DNA from: Gp6-AA40 sp036407095 | Lineage (GTDB): Bacteria; Acidobacteriota; Vicinamibacteria; Vicinamibacterales; UBA2999 | NCBI GenBank assembly: GCA_036407095.1 | Contig: DASWZV010000129.1 | Span: 127,350-191,349, forward strand | Length of the DNA stretch: 64,000 nt | Reading direction: 5' to 3' | In this document: in pieces, positions 24,901-32,694 of the stretch | Position numbering within the stretch: position 1 is the first letter of the stretch | How the letters are laid out: every line of letters starts with the position of its first letter | Translations under genes and position numbers: made by a program | The notes under the pieces: model-generated | Told to the model about the DNA's origin: nothing | The model's database searches: none | Seen by the model: only the letters and a program-made list of their open reading frames with translations

Positions 24901-25836
24901 ATGAGCGGCTCGTCGGCACAGATCCTCGAGCGCCCGCTCCCTCCGCCGGCGGCCGAGTCGTCGCGCCCCGCCAAGGCCCTCGGCAGCGTTCTCACGATCG
25001 CCATCCTGTTCTGCCTCGTGGTCGGCGGCGTCGTCTTCTTCGTTCTGGGCGGCTGGGAGTACTACCGCGCGCCCTTGGGCACTCGCGGCTACCTGCCTGA
25101 ACACGCACTGCTTCGTCCTTCTGGCCCGGTGGGCCTGACGCTTGGAGTCGCCGGCGTGATCTCGATGCTGATGACGCTGCCATATGCGATTCGCAAGCGG
25201 TGGCGTCGGCTCGCGAAGGTCGGGGCGATGAAGCAGTGGCTCGAGGTCCACATCTTCTTCGGCCTCGTCGGACCCGTGCTGATCACGCTGCACACCTCGT
25301 TCAAGTTCAATGGGATCATCTCGGTCGGCTACTGGCTGATGATGACCGTCTGGACGTCAGGATTCGTCGGGCGGTATCTGTATGTCCGCATCCCGAAGAC
25401 GATCCGGGGCGTCGAGCTGTCGTTCGCGCAGGTCCAGGAGAATGTGACGCGACTGCAGCAACGGTTGCAGGCGGCGAAGCTGCCCGCCGCGATTCGAACC
25501 GAGATCGACATGTTCGATCGCGCGGTCGCTCCTCCGAGCGGAGGCGTTCCCGGCGCTCTCGATCTGTTCTTGGGCGAGCTGCGCGTTCGTCTGCGGCTGA
25601 CGCTGCTCCGGCGCCATCTGCACGCCGCGGGCGCTGATCTGTCGGCGATCAAGGCGCTCGTCGACCTGGCGTCCGAGCGTGCGACGCTCTCGCGACGTCT
25701 GGCCCATCTCCAGCGCACGCGCCATCTGTTCGAGCTCTGGCACGTCTTCCACCGGCCGCTCGTGTACGGCCTGTTCGCAATCGTCGTGCTGCATGTCGGC
25801 ATCGCCCTGTATCTCGGCTATGCGAGCCTGCCCTGA
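24901..25836 (+). CDS. Cytochrome-b-like membrane protein
   Basis: A 311-residue membrane protein with an N-terminal segment (VLTIAILFCLVVGGVVFFVL), a second (LTLGVAGVISMLMTLPYAI), a His-rich middle part (WLEVHIFFGLVGPVLITLHT, then a GYWLMMTVWTSGFVGRYLY segment) and a C-terminal one containing LWHVFHRPLVYGLFAIVVLH. The paired His in membrane helices (VHIFFG/TLHTSF and WHVFHRP/VLHVG) are what a membrane di-haem cytochrome b would use. A charged amphipathic region of about 120 residues lies between helices. ATG 24901 is preferred to the earlier ORF start since that lies inside the preceding gene. In context it would carry electrons across the inner membrane. Confidence 0.7.
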   Translation: MSGSSAQILERPLPPPAAESSRPAKALGSVLTIAILFCLVVGGVVFFVLGGWEYYRAPLGTRGYLPEHALLRPSGPVGLTLGVAGVISMLMTLPYAIRKRWRRLAKVGAMKQWLEVHIFFGLVGPVLITLHTSFKFNGIISVGYWLMMTVWTSGFVGRYLYVRIPKTIRGVELSFAQVQENVTRLQQRLQAAKLPAAIRTEIDMFDRAVAPPSGGVPGALDLFLGELRVRLRLTLLRRHLHAAGADLSAIKALVDLASERATLSRRLAHLQRTRHLFELWHVFHRPLVYGLFAIVVLHVGIALYLGYASLP

Positions 25837-25842
25837 TCCGAC

Positions 25843-27810
25843 ATGGCGCGGAGTGGGGCAACGGCATCGTGGGGTGTGCTGCTGATGGCGTTCACGCTGA
25901 GCCTCGCCGGCGCTCGCGACGCGCACGCACAGCTCGGCGCGCTCGTGTCGCCGGGACGGCTCGCGCGCGCGCACGCGTCGCTCGAAGGCATCAACAACTG
26001 CCTGAAGTGTCATACCGCCGGCCGCGGCGTGTCCGCCGAGAAGTGCCTCACGTGCCATACGCCGGTGGCACAGCGGATTGTCCAGAAGAAAGGCGTACAC
26101 CGCAATGTCACGACCGACTGTGTGACCTGTCACGTCGAGCACGCAGGGGTAGACGCCGAGCTTCGTCCGTTCAACCAGCAGCGTTTCAATCACGCCACCG
26201 ACACCGGCTTCCCGCTCGGCGGGCTTCACGCGACGCTCGCGAACAACTGCGCGAGCTGCCACAAGACGCGCTCGTTCCTCACGACGAGCCCGTCGTGCGC
26301 CTCGTGCCATACCGACGTGCACAAGGGTTCGCTCGGACCGCGATGCGAGTCGTGCCATACGACCTCGATTCGCTTCTCCGAGAGCCGGACGAAGTTCGAT
26401 CACAGCCGCACCGCGTTTCCACTGACCGGGGCGCACACATCGATCACGTGCACGGCCTGTCACACCAAAGGAGCAGCCACTTACAAGGGGATCGCCTTCG
26501 CGAGCTGCGCCGACTGCCACGCTGATCCCCATCGTCAGCAGCTCGGTGCGACGTGCACGACATGCCACACCACACAATCGTGGCAGACCAGCAGGATCGA
26601 TCACTCGCGGACCGCGTTTCCGTTGCGCGGCCAGCACAGCTCAGTGCAGTGCGTGTCGTGCCACGTGAAGCCGGCGCTGCAGCTGAAGCCGCGCGCCGAC
26701 ACGTGCGCGGCGTGTCACAAGGATCCGCATCGCGGCGTGTTCAAGCAGGACTGCAAGAGCTGCCATGACGAATCGAGCTTCAAGAAGGCGGGACCGAGCG
26801 GATTCGATCATTCATCGACGCGCTTCCGGCTCGTGGATGCACACGCCCAATTGCCGTGCGCGGCCTGCCACACGCCTCGTGCGCCACTGGCAATCGGTCC
26901 GCGGCCCGCTGCCGCAGCGCGGGAGACAAGCGCCGGACTTCGGACGGTGACGGCCGGCGACTTCGGCGGACTGAAAACGGATTGCGTGTCGTGCCACACC
27001 GACGTGCACCGTGCCGAGCTGGGTACGTCGTGCGAGACCTGCCACACGGCGCGAACGTTCCAGGTGGCGACCTTCAAACACGCGCGCATGCGTCCGTTCT
27101 TCGATGGCCAGCATGCGACGCTGCGCTGCGCGCAATGCCATACCGCGACGTATGGTGTGTCGGCGGCTCCGGTCGCAACAACAACACGCGGCGCGATCGC
27201 GGCTCCAACCGGACGCGCGGCTTCGCAGTCGCCGGTTCTGAGAGTCGGCTTCGTAAGAACCAGTGAGACCTGCACGGCGTGCCACAAGGACGTGCACCTG
27301 GGTCAGGTCGGCGTTCGCTGCGAGACGTGCCACAGCGTGGTCACGCCGAAGTTTGCGGTGCAGTCGTTTCAGCACTCCACCACGACGTTCCCGCTGACGG
27401 GCAAGCACACGGCCGTCGCATGCCAGTCGTGTCACACCGTGGCCACACAGGACTTTCCCGCGGGTCACGGTACCGCACGGCGGCTCAAAGGCATGGGCAC
27501 CGAGTGCGCCAGCTGTCACCAGGATCCGCACGACGGCAAGCTGGGAACCACGTGCCAGAGCTGCCACTCGACTGACACGTTCTCGTTCTCCGGCAAGTGG
27601 TACCCGCACGCGAATCGAGAGCTGTCGAGAACCTTCTTCACGGGCAGGCACATTACGGCCTGCGCTGCGTGTCACAAGCCGGGGCGAAATGCATCGGCGG
27701 GATCGCCGGCGCGTGTGGCGTACGTAATCCCTACGAGCTGCACCAGTTGCCACACCGACGTGCATCGAGGCGCCCTCGGTCCACGGTGTGAGTCATGCCA
27801 CAAGCCATGA
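25843..27810 (+). CDS. 24-haem c-type cytochrome
   Basis: A 655-residue exported cytochrome with a signal peptide ending at AHAQ (about residue 30) and 24 CxxCH motifs counted by eye, one every 27 residues. Many are arranged in repeated modules: a pair CxxCHxDVHxGxLGxxCxxCH followed by a F(D/Q)HSxTxFPLxGxHxxxxCxxCH unit, whose extra His residues are suitable as distal haem ligands. About 30-60 residues of low-complexity linker break the pattern at roughly 350 and 450. It would act as a long electron wire in the periplasm or at the cell surface. It starts six bases after the cytochrome-b-like gene and its stop overlaps the next cytochrome gene (ATGA). Confidence 0.96.
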   Translation: MARSGATASWGVLLMAFTLSLAGARDAHAQLGALVSPGRLARAHASLEGINNCLKCHTAGRGVSAEKCLTCHTPVAQRIVQKKGVHRNVTTDCVTCHVEHAGVDAELRPFNQQRFNHATDTGFPLGGLHATLANNCASCHKTRSFLTTSPSCASCHTDVHKGSLGPRCESCHTTSIRFSESRTKFDHSRTAFPLTGAHTSITCTACHTKGAATYKGIAFASCADCHADPHRQQLGATCTTCHTTQSWQTSRIDHSRTAFPLRGQHSSVQCVSCHVKPALQLKPRADTCAACHKDPHRGVFKQDCKSCHDESSFKKAGPSGFDHSSTRFRLVDAHAQLPCAACHTPRAPLAIGPRPAAAARETSAGLRTVTAGDFGGLKTDCVSCHTDVHRAELGTSCETCHTARTFQVATFKHARMRPFFDGQHATLRCAQCHTATYGVSAAPVATTTRGAIAAPTGRAASQSPVLRVGFVRTSETCTACHKDVHLGQVGVRCETCHSVVTPKFAVQSFQHSTTTFPLTGKHTAVACQSCHTVATQDFPAGHGTARRLKGMGTECASCHQDPHDGKLGTTCQSCHSTDTFSFSGKWYPHANRELSRTFFTGRHITACAACHKPGRNASAGSPARVAYVIPTSCTSCHTDVHRGALGPRCESCHKP

Positions 27811-28760
27811 TGCATCCATCAATGCGGCTGCTCGGCGCGATCGTGCTCGTCATCACCGCGGCGCTGTGTCTCGAATCGCGCGAGTACGCGCAGTTCGAAA
27901 CCGCCAGCCGGCAATTCCACAACCAGACCGCGTTTCCGCTCGACGGGCGGCACCGCGACGCTCCGTGCGAATCGTGTCATCGGCAGGGCGTCTACAAAGG
28001 CACGCCGACGCGCTGCTTCGACTGTCACTGGACGCGGCGGCAGGACGATCGCTACCGCCTGCAGATCGGATCGCAGTGCGAGCAGTGTCATCGGCCAGTG
28101 AGTTGGTCGTCGACCCGATGGGATCACGCGATGACGGGCATGGGGCTGAGTCCGGCGCATCGTTCACTCTCATGCCAGGCTTGTCACAGCAACAACACCT
28201 TCAAAGCTCAGACCGCGTGCGTGTCGTGCCACTTGCAGGACTATCAGGCGGCACGCACGCCCGATCACGTGGCGGCGGGCTTCACGACGACGTGCGAGGC
28301 GTGCCACCTGCCGAGCGACACGACCTTCCATCAGGCTCGATTCTTCAACCACACGACGTTTGCGCTGGTCGGCGTTCACGCGCAGCAGAGGTGCGACGCC
28401 TGTCACAAGAACGGTGTTTACGCAGGCACACCGACGACATGCACGGGATGCCACCTCGGGGCGTACAACCTTACGAGGAACCCGAATCACGCAGCAGCGG
28501 GATTTCCAACGACGTGTGAGGGCTGCCACCGCAACACCGACACCGCGTGGACGCAGGGCACATTCAATCACCGCTTTCCCATCACGTCCGGACCGCATCA
28601 CACCGACTGCGTGAACTGCCATGTCGGTGGCGTCTTCCAGACGTTCAACTGCCTGAACTGTCACCAGCGCACGGAGACCGACGGCCACCACCGGGCTATC
28701 GCCGCGTACCGATACGACTCGCTCGCCTGCTACAGCTGTCATCCCAACGGCCGGCAATGA
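27807..28760 (+). CDS. 12-haem c-type cytochrome
   Basis: A 317-residue exported cytochrome with 12 CxxCH motifs. It shares the FHNQTAFPLDGRHxxxxC(E)SCH and NHTTFALVGVHxxxxC(D)ACH units of the 24-haem protein, so the two are related by module shuffling. After a hydrophobic start (LLGAIVLVITAALCL) the haem region begins near residue 50. ATG 27807 is chosen because it overlaps the previous stop; ATGs at 27795, 27810 and 27822 are alternatives, and the last gives the tightest signal peptide. Together with the porin that follows, it could fill the role of the MtrA-like cytochrome that threads an outer-membrane barrel. Confidence 0.95.
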   Translation: MMHPSMRLLGAIVLVITAALCLESREYAQFETASRQFHNQTAFPLDGRHRDAPCESCHRQGVYKGTPTRCFDCHWTRRQDDRYRLQIGSQCEQCHRPVSWSSTRWDHAMTGMGLSPAHRSLSCQACHSNNTFKAQTACVSCHLQDYQAARTPDHVAAGFTTTCEACHLPSDTTFHQARFFNHTTFALVGVHAQQRCDACHKNGVYAGTPTTCTGCHLGAYNLTRNPNHAAAGFPTTCEGCHRNTDTAWTQGTFNHRFPITSGPHHTDCVNCHVGGVFQTFNCLNCHQRTETDGHHRAIAAYRYDSLACYSCHPNGRQ

Positions 28761-28773
28761 TGCGAGGCAAACG

Positions 28774-30204
28774 ATGACACGCTCGCTACCTGGATGTGCG
28801 CTCGTCGCCGGCTTGCTGATCGCCGGAACGCCGAGTTCTTCGTATGCGCAGTCGCCGCCGCCGGAGTCACTGCCTCCGCAGTCGCCGTCTCCGCAGTCGC
28901 CGCTTCCGGAGTCACCGCCTCCGCAGTCGCCGCCGTCGCAGTCACCGCCTCCGCTGTCGCCGCCTCCGCACCCGACGGGGCGCGTCTCGATCTACGTCGA
29001 TACGGCCGGGCGCGATTTCGGTGACGGTGGCACGCAGCGGTCCACCGAACTCTCGACCGCCGTGACCTTCGAATCGCCGCGCACCGATGAGAACGGGCTG
29101 GAGTACGGGCTCGATCTGCGGCAGACGCGCTACTCCGCAGCCGGCTCCGATCGCGTGTCGATCTACGACGGCTTCGCCGGCGCACGGTTCGGCGGCGACC
29201 TTCAGATGCGCGCGCGCGCGGGGCACATCTGGATGCAGGACCTCGGCACGATGGGCGCACTCGCCGGGGGGTTGTTCGAAATTGGCCAGCGCCGGCCCGC
29301 TACGGAGGGGCGGTACCGCGCGGGCGTCTTCAGCGGACTCGAGCCCAACGTCTACGAGGCCGGCTACGCCCGTGATGTGCGGAAGTACGGTGGCTACGCC
29401 GCCTACGAGCGGGGCTTCATGCGTCGCCACGTCGTCGGCTACACGACAGTCAAGCAGGGCGATCTGACCGAGCGCTCCGTGCTCTCGTTCACCAACTTCG
29501 TTCCCGCCGGGCAGCGGTTCTTCGCATATCAGGCCGCTGAATACGAGGTCAAAGGACCGGCGGATGGCGCTGTCAAGCCAGGTCTTTCGTACTTCCTGAC
29601 CAACGCACGGCTGACGGCTTCGTCTCGGGTCGAGCTGAATGTCACGTACAACCGTGGACGCGCGCTCGACGCGCGGCAGCTCACGAGCGACATGATCAAC
29701 GGTCGTGCGCTCACGGCTCAGGCGGTCGAAGGTCTCAAGTACGAATCAGCGGGCGGGCGCGTGACGGTCGAGGTCGTCCGGCGCGTGCACGTATACGCAG
29801 GCTATACCCGCGATCGCAATAACCGCGACGATGCACCGTCTGCGCGGATCCTCGTCGGCGGGCACGCCGCCAACGTGTTCGGCACCGGTTTCGATATCTC
29901 AGGGAGCGATTCGCGCATCGACCGCGTCACCGGGCCCTATCACTCGAGCTACGTCTCGATCGGCCACAGCGTCGGCCGCTCGGTGTACGCGTCGATCGAC
30001 TACTCGACGTCGCTGTCGATCGTGCACTTCCTCAGCAGCGACGGCGTGATGATCGAAACGAAACCCTCGACGCGACGATTTGCCGGCTCGACGTCGATCA
30101 CGCTCAACCGGTACTTCTCGCTGCTCGGGACGATCGACTATACGATCGACGACACGCTGACCGAGCTGCGCGTGATGTCCGGCCTGTCGTACAGAATCCG
30201 GTGA
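28774..30204 (+). CDS. Outer-membrane beta-barrel porin of the cytochrome conduit
   Basis: A 476-residue exported protein. A signal peptide ends at SYAQ (residue 26). Next are eight Pro/Ser-rich pentapeptides (26-65). The rest alternates polar and hydrophobic residues in 9-12 residue stretches ending in aromatics or Arg, as in a large transmembrane barrel (for example GRVSIYVDTAGRDFG, RVELNVTYNRGRALDAR, VYASIDYSTSLSIVHFL). The barrel would have perhaps 20 strands. It ends YRIR instead of the usual aromatic. Position right after two multihaem cytochromes (13 bases, GCGAGG ribosome-binding site) marks it as the barrel of a porin-cytochrome conduit. It is not recognisably MtrB by motif; no CxxC is seen. 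Confidence 0.82.
   Translation: MTRSLPGCALVAGLLIAGTPSSSYAQSPPPESLPPQSPSPQSPLPESPPPQSPPSQSPPPLSPPPHPTGRVSIYVDTAGRDFGDGGTQRSTELSTAVTFESPRTDENGLEYGLDLRQTRYSAAGSDRVSIYDGFAGARFGGDLQMRARAGHIWMQDLGTMGALAGGLFEIGQRRPATEGRYRAGVFSGLEPNVYEAGYARDVRKYGGYAAYERGFMRRHVVGYTTVKQGDLTERSVLSFTNFVPAGQRFFAYQAAEYEVKGPADGAVKPGLSYFLTNARLTASSRVELNVTYNRGRALDARQLTSDMINGRALTAQAVEGLKYESAGGRVTVEVVRRVHVYAGYTRDRNNRDDAPSARILVGGHAANVFGTGFDISGSDSRIDRVTGPYHSSYVSIGHSVGRSVYASIDYSTSLSIVHFLSSDGVMIETKPSTRRFAGSTSITLNRYFSLLGTIDYTIDDTLTELRVMSGLSYRIR
28849..28968 (+). repeat. Eight 15-bp repeats coding for a Pro-rich linker
   Basis: Eight imperfect in-frame 15-base units (such as CAGTCGCCGCCGCCG) encode the pentapeptides QSPPP, ESLPP, QSPSP, QSPLP, ESPPP, QSPPS, QSPPP and LSPPP, between the signal peptide and the barrel of the porin. 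Units vary mostly at synonymous or Pro/Ser/Leu positions. Copy number would be expected to change by slippage without shifting frame. Confidence 0.9.
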
Positions 30205-30234
30205 GTGGTCGTTCTGATGTCTGACGTCTAGTGT

Positions 30235-30846
30235 CTAGCGGCTCACAGGCCAGCGACTATCGATCGGCTTGGCAGTGTCGGCCGTTATCTGCAGGTCGGC
30301 GCAGTGATGGTACGAGTAGTCGCCGTCGGGATTCTTCCCGTGCTCGGCCATGAACTGAATGATCTGCAGCGTGCACTTCCTGCAGTTGATGTTGGGGAGT
30401 TCGATCTCGGTTTCGAACGGTTCGGTCGTGCGCGCGGTGTGCGCCCACAATCCGTCGGCGATCACCGGCGGCTTCGGCGGATTCTGAATCGCCGCGGACA
30501 CCGATCGCGGCCCTCGGTCGCTGTCTTTCGTGACCACATCCGGATCGGATGGCAGCTCGCTGCGCGAATTCACCGCGAACGCGATGCGGTAGTGGCCGGG
30601 ATGATAGACGGTCTCGAGCACTCTGATCTTCAGCTTCTGCCCGCCCTTCATCTGGCCGATCGCATTGGTCGGCGTGCCGGCATCCGCGGACGTGCCTCCG
30701 CATGGAGCCATCTTCTGCGGATCGCCCAGCTTGTTTTCGACGAGCCACGAGGCCGGCTCCAGCAACGTGAAGTGCGCGTCGAGCGATGCTCGCAGAACGC
30801 CGACGAAGACGCACAACGCAAGCGACAGCCGGATCGAGTTACGCAT
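30235..30846 (-). CDS. LPMO-like secreted copper protein (SCE4755-type)
   Basis: A 203-residue exported protein. Cleavage of the signal peptide after DA (residue 24) would leave His25 as the first residue (HFTLLEPASW), as needed for the histidine brace of copper-dependent lytic polysaccharide monooxygenases. A second His candidate lies in ETVYHPGHYRIAF, and a further HH appears in YSYHHCADL near the end. Four Cys could form disulfides (APCGGT, INCRKCTL, HHCADL). As I recall, NCBI names similar proteins SCE4755 family polysaccharide monooxygenase-like. Whether it cuts polysaccharide or only handles copper is open. The ATG at 30846 gives a compact signal peptide. Confidence 0.72.
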   Translation of the reverse strand: MRNSIRLSLALCVFVGVLRASLDAHFTLLEPASWLVENKLGDPQKMAPCGGTSADAGTPTNAIGQMKGGQKLKIRVLETVYHPGHYRIAFAVNSRSELPSDPDVVTKDSDRGPRSVSAAIQNPPKPPVIADGLWAHTARTTEPFETEIELPNINCRKCTLQIIQFMAEHGKNPDGDYSYHHCADLQITADTAKPIDSRWPVSR

Positions 30847-30896
30847 GATCACACTATAGCCTCCAAGCATCCCCACCTGCCCTACCGCCGCGAAGC

Positions 30897-30972
30897 GGCG
30901 GCCCCACCGCGCAGCGGCCCCACCGCAGCGGCGGCCCCACCGCCCAGCGGCCCCACCGCCCAGCGGCCCCCC
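30897..30972. repeat. GGCCCCACCGC(CCA)GC tandem repeat
   Basis: Five or so units built from GGCCCCACCGC plus CAGC or CCAGC fill the gap between the LPMO-like gene and the small hypothetical gene on the same strand. It could form GC-rich hairpins and might separate their transcripts. No coding sequence is seen here. Confidence 0.7.
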
Positions 30973-30978
30973 GTCTCC

Positions 30979-31194
30979 CTACGTTTCCTTCCATCCATCT
31001 CGGATCAGGACGCCGTGGATCTCCTCGGCCCGCGCGAGCGCCAGCTCCATCGAATCGTACTGCTCGGCGCGATCCATGACTCCGTTGACGAACCATGCGA
31101 CCGTCGTCTGTGGTTCGCCGGGAAAGATCGTCGCATGGGCGGCCTCTTTGCCGCGGGTCATCCGCCAAAGGACAGTGGGATCAGTTGCGTTCAC
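30979..31194 (-). CDS. 71-residue hypothetical protein
   Basis: A small protein I do not recognise, MNATDPTVLWRMTRGKEAA at the start and VAWFVNGVMDRAEQYDSMEL in the middle. The second half looks like a compact beta-alpha unit with a basic Trp-ending tail (IRDGWKET). GTG 31194 is chosen because the frame further upstream is encoded by the GGCCTCAGGGC repeat and is Pro/Gly-rich; ATG 31161 is a shorter alternative. It is divergent from ispG. Function unknown. Confidence 0.5.
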   Translation of the reverse strand: MNATDPTVLWRMTRGKEAAHATIFPGEPQTTVAWFVNGVMDRAEQYDSMELALARAEEIHGVLIRDGWKET

Positions 31195-31213
31195 AGGAAC
31201 ATTGTAGGCCTCC

Positions 31214-31301
31214 AGGGCCCAGGCCTCAGGGCCCCGGGCTGGTCCAGGAATCAGGCATGTCTGGGGCCTGGCCCAGCCCTGAGGCCCGAGGCCTTGGCCC
31301 T
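31214..31301. repeat. Long GGCCTCAGGG hairpin repeat, copy 1
   Basis: Two arms of 29 bases (31214-31242 and 31273-31301) are near-perfect inverted repeats made from the words AGGCCTC, AGGGCC and GGGCTGG around a 30-base loop. A second copy of the same element is at 57784-57878. It stands between the divergent hypothetical gene and ispG, and so inside the expected ispG leader. Confidence 0.85.
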
Positions 31302-31322
31302 GAGGCCCTTCTGGCACACGCT

Positions 31323-32564
31323 ATGATCGAGTCTGTGACTACCGTCAGACTTCATAAGACAGTGGGCGTGCGAGTCGGGCGGGTGCAGGTGGGAGGGGGT
31401 GCGCCGGTCGCGGTCCAGTCGATGACGATGACCGACACGGCCGATGCGGCGGCGACCGCGCAGCAGTGTATCGAGCTGGCCGAGGCGGGCTCGGAGCTCG
31501 TGCGCGTCACCGTGAATCTTCCCGAAGCCGCGGCAGCGGTGCCGGAGATCAAGCAACGGATGCTCGATGCCGGATGCACCGCCCCGTTGATCGGCGACTT
31601 CCACTACAACGGGCATCTCCTGCTCACGCGCTTCCCCGACTGCGCGGCCGCACTGGACAAATATCGAATCAACCCGGGGAATGTCGGCACTGGACGCCGT
31701 CGCGACGAGCAGTTCTCCACCATCTGCAAGGTGGCGATCGATCACGGCAAGCCGGTGCGCATCGGCGTCAATGGCGGCTCGCTCAATCAGGAGCTCGTCG
31801 TGTCGAAGATGCAGGAGAACACGACGCGCAACCTCGGGCGGACCTCCGAGGAAATTCTCAACGAGTGCATGGTGATCTCCGCCGTCGCGTCGACCGAGCT
31901 CGCCCTCGAGACCGGGCTGCGGAAGGATCAGATCATCATCTCGTGCAAGGTCTCTCGCCCGCGCGACCTCATCGCCATCTACCGCGACCTCGCTGGCAAG
32001 ACGGATCAGCCGCTTCATCTCGGACTGACCGAAGCGGGCATGGGGATGAAAGGGCTCGTCTGGTCGGCATCGGCGATCGGCGTGCTCCTCAACGAAGGCA
32101 TCGGCGACACCATCCGTGTCTCGCTGACGCCGCGCCCAGGAGGCGATCGGCGCGAAGAGGTCTACGCGGCATGCGAGCTGCTGCAGTCGCTGGGTCTGCG
32201 CTCGTTCGCGCCGAGCGTCACGGCATGCCCCGGCTGTGGTCGCACGACCAGCAGCACGTTCCAGGAACTGGCCGAACGCACGCAGGACTACATCCGCACG
32301 CAGATGCCGACCTGGAAGAAGTCGTACGAGGGCGTCGAGACGCTGACGCTCGCCGTCATGGGCTGCGTCGTCAACGGGCCAGGCGAATCCAAGGCAGCCA
32401 ACATCGGCATCAGTCTTCCTGGCACCGGCGAAGCGCCCAACTGCCCCGTGTTCATCGACGGCGAGCATTTCACGACGCTGCGCGGCACGTATGAGGAGCT
32501 CGCCGAAGGGTTCCGCCAGCTCGTCGACAACTACGTCGCGACGAGATACGCACGGCGCGGATAG
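31323..32564 (+). CDS. ispG: 4-hydroxy-3-methylbut-2-enyl diphosphate synthase (IspG/GcpE)
   Basis: A 413-residue enzyme of the non-mevalonate isoprenoid pathway. It reductively opens methylerythritol cyclodiphosphate to HMBPP in the cytoplasm using a [4Fe-4S] cluster. The TIM-barrel start (HKTVGVRVGRVQVGGGAPVA then VQSMTMTDT) and the cluster cysteines C302, C305 (ACPGCGRT) and C348 (GCVVNGPGE), with a conserved Glu in NGPGESK, are present. Length is close to that of the two-domain bacterial enzyme. ATG 31323 is taken; GTG 31335 has a slightly better spaced GAG before it. A repeat hairpin precedes it and another repeat begins at its stop codon. Confidence 0.96.
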   Translation: MIESVTTVRLHKTVGVRVGRVQVGGGAPVAVQSMTMTDTADAAATAQQCIELAEAGSELVRVTVNLPEAAAAVPEIKQRMLDAGCTAPLIGDFHYNGHLLLTRFPDCAAALDKYRINPGNVGTGRRRDEQFSTICKVAIDHGKPVRIGVNGGSLNQELVVSKMQENTTRNLGRTSEEILNECMVISAVASTELALETGLRKDQIIISCKVSRPRDLIAIYRDLAGKTDQPLHLGLTEAGMGMKGLVWSASAIGVLLNEGIGDTIRVSLTPRPGGDRREEVYAACELLQSLGLRSFAPSVTACPGCGRTTSSTFQELAERTQDYIRTQMPTWKKSYEGVETLTLAVMGCVVNGPGESKAANIGISLPGTGEAPNCPVFIDGEHFTTLRGTYEELAEGFRQLVDNYVATRYARRG

Positions 32565-32694
32565 GAATCAGGAATCAGGCATCGGGAATCAGGAATCAGG
32601 ACTGAGCCAGGTATCAGCGTTTGGTACTGACTGCTTGTGGCTCATTCCTCGAGCCTTGCCCAGCACTGATTCCTGATTCCTGACTCCCGATTCC
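32564..32694. repeat. GGAATCAGGA-word hairpin repeat, copy 1
   Basis: The left arm has four GGAATC(A/G)GG words (32564-32605). The right arm has the complementary CTGATTCCTGATTCCTGA and CCCGATTCC words (32664-32694). They would fold into a long imperfect hairpin between the convergent ispG and NDH-2 genes. The right arm and part of the loop are translated as the C-terminal tail of NDH-2. Confidence 0.85.

Noticed and set aside
25357..26637. A 426-residue minus-strand open frame
   Set aside because: Antisense to the cytochrome-b-like and 24-haem cytochrome genes; Arg/Ala-rich without motifs.
31251..32468. A 405-residue minus-strand open frame
   Set aside because: Mirror frame of ispG, whose cluster cysteines and family motifs are all present.
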